The position numbers and the translations under genes were made by a program. From Bacteroidota bacterium (GTDB lineage: Bacteria; Bacteroidota; Bacteroidia; Bacteroidales; JAAUTT01), in assembly GCA_023429135.1 (NCBI GenBank), contig JAEYWD010000125.1:1-64000 (forward strand): a DNA stretch of 64,000 bases, read 5' to 3'. Position 1 is the first letter of the stretch; the number at the start of each line of letters is the position of its first letter. Below, one piece after another: positions 61,723-64,000 of this stretch. The notes under the pieces were generated by a model. That model was not told the origin of the DNA, did no database searches, and was given only the letters and a program-made list of their open reading frames with translations.

Positions 61723-61755
61723 AAACAGGAAAGTGTTGCTACCACTTCCCTGTTT
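61723..61755 (+). other. Intercistronic hairpin between fecR and susC
   Basis: AAACAGGAAAGTG (61723-61735) and CACTTCCCTGTTT (61743-61755) pair over 13 positions with one mismatch and a 7-nt loop. It is not followed by a T run, so it is not a simple terminator. The position matches the hairpin at 5832-5862 in the other sigma/FecR/SusC locus. Confidence 0.6.
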
Positions 61756-61811
61756 AGAAGTTTAACCATCTGCTTAACAGATAATTATTTCAAATTAAAA
61801 CAAACAAATTT

Positions 61812-64000
61812 ATGAAAAAAAACTTTAAATCGAGTGGTGTTCCGCATTGGAAATTACCATCAAAACTACTTTTAGTTATGAAATTTGTACTTTTTATTCT
61901 CACAACTACTACATTGAGCATTTTTGCAACAGGAGTCTATTCACAAAATGCAAAAGTAACTGTAGAACTTAAGAATGCCCCTGTTAAAGAGGTATTGCAG
62001 GCAATAGAAAGCTCAAGCGAATTCTTTTTTATATACAACAACGAGCTTATAGATGTTGAACGCAAAGTGGATCTTAGCGTCAAAGACCAAAAAATTGGTG
62101 ATATTTTAAATAACCTTTTTAAAAACAGCAATATTGAAGTAGCTATAATTGACCGCAAGATAATTTTAGCTCCCACTTTTATGAGTGGCAAACAACAGCA
62201 AAAGGTAACCGGTACAATCATCGATTCGGGAACAGGAGAGCCATTGCCGGGTGTTAATATAACTATTGAAGGTACTACGCAGGGAACAATTTCCGACCTC
62301 GATGGTAAGTATTCACTTGAAGTTTCGGGAGTAAATGCAGTGTTGGTATTTTCGTACATTGGATATATTACCGAGAAGGTTACATTGACGGGGCAGAGTG
62401 TGCTAAACGTGAATCTGGTTCCTGATATTACAAAACTTGAAGAAGTTGTGGTTGTAGGATACGGAACCATGAAGAAAAAAGACCTTACAGGCTCTGTTAT
62501 TCAGGTTCGTCCCGACAACCTGGCCAATCAGAATCCAAAAACAGTTCAGGATATTTTGCAGGGAATTCCAGGGTTGCAGGTAAGTTACGATGGCTCAGCC
62601 AAAGGTGGAGGAACTATGATGCTACGCGGGCAACGTTCGGTTTATACTGATGGCGGGCATAACAACCCTTTGATAATTCTTGACGGAATGATTTTTTACG
62701 GAGAACTCTCCGAAGTTAACCCTGATGATATAGCCCAGATTGATATTCTGAAAGATGCTTCGGCGGCTGCAGTTTATGGTGCTAAAGCAGCAAACGGCGT
62801 AATCATAATTGTGACAAAGAAAGGTAAAAAGGGCCAGCCAGTTATCAATGTGAGCAACAATATCGGATGGGCAGAGCCAAGTATTTACCGTAAAAGGTTT
62901 GGCGCCGATGAATACTTGCAGCACCGTCAGGACTGGTACACAAAGAACTCCTATGGTGTTAACCCTGCTACGGGAGCATACGAAGCTTACCAGACAGGAG
63001 TATACGCTAACAGGCCCGGATACTTTATGTCCCCGGATCAATTGCCTTCGAATATTTCAATTGAAAACTGGCGTGGTTATACAATGAATTCTGATGGCGA
63101 ATCCGATCTGAGCATCTGGGCTAAAAGAATGGGATTTCAGGGTAATGCACTCGAAAATTTACTTGCCGGCAAAACAACCGATTGGGCTAAACACACCTAC
63201 CGCACAGGGTTTAATCAGGATTATAACGCAAGTGTAAGCGGAGCTGGTGATAAAATGAATTATTACCTGTCAATGGGTTATTTGAAAAATCAGGGTGCAG
63301 TAATCAGCGACGATTATCAGGCCACCAGAGCCAACATCAAAGTTGAAGCAAAGGTAAACAAATGGCTTGAACTCGGCGCTAATGTTAACTTTCAGGACAG
63401 GTCGGATGGCAATATTGATATAGATGTTGATCAATCGTTACGTAACAGCCCTTACGCCGATTATGCTGATGCTACGGGAAATCCGTTGCAATACCCGCTG
63501 AGTTCCGAATTCAGCCAAAGGGGATATAATTACGATTTCCAAAGAAAATACCTGAAACTAGAAAAGGGTTATACTGTATTGAACAATATCTTAAATGCAA
63601 AAGTGCTGTTGCCATTTAATATAACTTATTCTTTTAATGCAGCCCCACGATATCAGATTTTTTACGACCGATATTTTATGTCGGCAGATTTACCTGGTTC
63701 CGATCCAAAATCACGCGGAGCAAACCGTGAGCAGGCCAAACGTTTCGATTGGTCGCTTAACAATACCTTGTCCTGGGATTACACTTTCATGAAAAAACAC
63801 CATACAATACTTACGCTTGTTCAGGAAGCTGAAGATCGTAAATACTGGCAGGACCGTATTGAGGCGCGGTACATTTTACCATCCGATGCTTTGGGATTTC
63901 ATAATACAAAAAACGGAAGTAAGGAATACAGTACTTATTCATCCTATGATTCCCACCAATCGGCTGATGCTTTGCTGGCCAGGCTGTTTTATTCGTACGA
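61812..64000 (+). CDS. SusC/RagA TonB-dependent receptor with STN domain (partial, runs off the window)
   Basis: The frame is open from the ATG at 61812 to the window end; about 729 residues are visible. The N-terminus has a basic start and a hydrophobic signal (VMKFVLFILTTTTLSIFAT). Then an STN domain about 46-120 (VTVELKNAPVKEVLQAIESS), carboxypeptidase-regulatory-like sandwich about 131-208 (VTGTIIDSGTGEPLPGVNIT), linker EEVVVVGYGTMKKKDLTGS, and a plug with ILDGMIFYG and DASAAAVYGAKAANGVIIIV. The early barrel follows. The STN domain fits its FecR/sigma neighbours. The missing part should be the rest of the barrel and probably a SusD gene. Confidence 0.92.
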   Translation, partial: MKKNFKSSGVPHWKLPSKLLLVMKFVLFILTTTTLSIFATGVYSQNAKVTVELKNAPVKEVLQAIESSSEFFFIYNNELIDVERKVDLSVKDQKIGDILNNLFKNSNIEVAIIDRKIILAPTFMSGKQQQKVTGTIIDSGTGEPLPGVNITIEGTTQGTISDLDGKYSLEVSGVNAVLVFSYIGYITEKVTLTGQSVLNVNLVPDITKLEEVVVVGYGTMKKKDLTGSVIQVRPDNLANQNPKTVQDILQGIPGLQVSYDGSAKGGGTMMLRGQRSVYTDGGHNNPLIILDGMIFYGELSEVNPDDIAQIDILKDASAAAVYGAKAANGVIIIVTKKGKKGQPVINVSNNIGWAEPSIYRKRFGADEYLQHRQDWYTKNSYGVNPATGAYEAYQTGVYANRPGYFMSPDQLPSNISIENWRGYTMNSDGESDLSIWAKRMGFQGNALENLLAGKTTDWAKHTYRTGFNQDYNASVSGAGDKMNYYLSMGYLKNQGAVISDDYQATRANIKVEAKVNKWLELGANVNFQDRSDGNIDIDVDQSLRNSPYADYADATGNPLQYPLSSEFSQRGYNYDFQRKYLKLEKGYTVLNNILNAKVLLPFNITYSFNAAPRYQIFYDRYFMSADLPGSDPKSRGANREQAKRFDWSLNNTLSWDYTFMKKHHTILTLVQEAEDRKYWQDRIEARYILPSDALGFHNTKNGSKEYSTYSSYDSHQSADALLARLFYSY

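Noticed and set aside
61937..62470. 177-codon minus-strand frame inside the right-hand susC
   Set aside because: Lies antisense to clear STN and carboxypeptidase-like domains; typical shadow frame.
1..64000. tRNA, rRNA or intact insertion sequences
   Set aside because: No cloverleaf-like sequence, rRNA segment or transposase gene was recognised anywhere in the window.

Overview
The window looks like a chromosomal segment of a member of the Bacteroidota, probably a free-living Bacteroidales/Marinilabiliales-type organism. The basis is three SusC/SusD-type outer-membrane import loci, two ECF sigma/FecR anti-sigma pairs, a remnant of a type IX secretion C-terminal sorting domain, Bacteroidetes-type promoter boxes (TTTG about 20 nt upstream of TAnnTTTG), almost no Shine-Dalgarno sequences, and moderately AT-rich DNA. 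No rRNA, tRNA, CRISPR array, phage or intact insertion sequence was seen.

Layout. 1-8127 (minus strand): ECF sigma, FecR, SusC with an N-terminal STN signalling domain, and SusD, a complete trans-envelope regulated uptake locus. 8128-9517: a decayed ORF start and an orphan lipoprotein. 9667-15737: a six-gene aromatic amino-acid operon (pheA, DAHP synthase/chorismate mutase fusion, aroB, aroD, aroC, tyrA). It is preceded by what reads as a complete four-segment transcription attenuator: a 35-residue leader peptide with nine aromatic codons in a row, an anti-antiterminator, an antiterminator and a Rho-independent terminator. This is the strongest new observation. 15856-32686: housekeeping and redox genes (MASE3 histidine kinase, tilS, ahpC, rubredoxin, pepD, cysQ, a PAP2-like protein, DUF1848 protein, a chemotaxis receptor, lon, cydAB). 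32778-43486: a response regulator, then an island of general-stress genes (YtxH, lmo0937-type and other tiny membrane proteins, YciE/YciF-like ferritin fold, acidic disordered protein, DUF72, a Ser/Gly/Thr repeat protein, a GSP39-like dehydrogenase, an OtsA-OtsB fusion, TerC, OsmC, SPFH protein). 43927-53114: a polysaccharide utilisation locus with SusC, SusD, a LamG-type surface lipoprotein and two GH144-family lipoproteins, suggesting beta-1,2-glucan as substrate. 53182-55128: a convergent type II restriction-modification pair, followed by the decayed 3' end of a further GH144 gene and a T9SS sorting-domain remnant. 55585-59558: an A-tract repeat array, an unknown cytosolic protein and a propeller-TM-HTH regulator. 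59816-64000: a second sigma/FecR/SusC locus, cut by the window edge.

How it works together. Two uptake loci (left and right ends) pair an STN-bearing SusC with sigma/FecR. The central GH144 locus has a SusC without STN and no sigma pair, so it must be controlled otherwise; the propeller-HTH membrane regulator at 56781 is a candidate. The lipoprotein signals suggest one GH144 enzyme is surface exposed and the other periplasmic.

The intergenic DNA is unusually rich in dispersed repeats of several unrelated kinds (palindromic, MITE-like and A-tract tandem arrays). They sit inside operons, in 3' UTRs and at the scar beside the restriction-modification genes. All functional calls rest on motif reading by eye; no database search was run.
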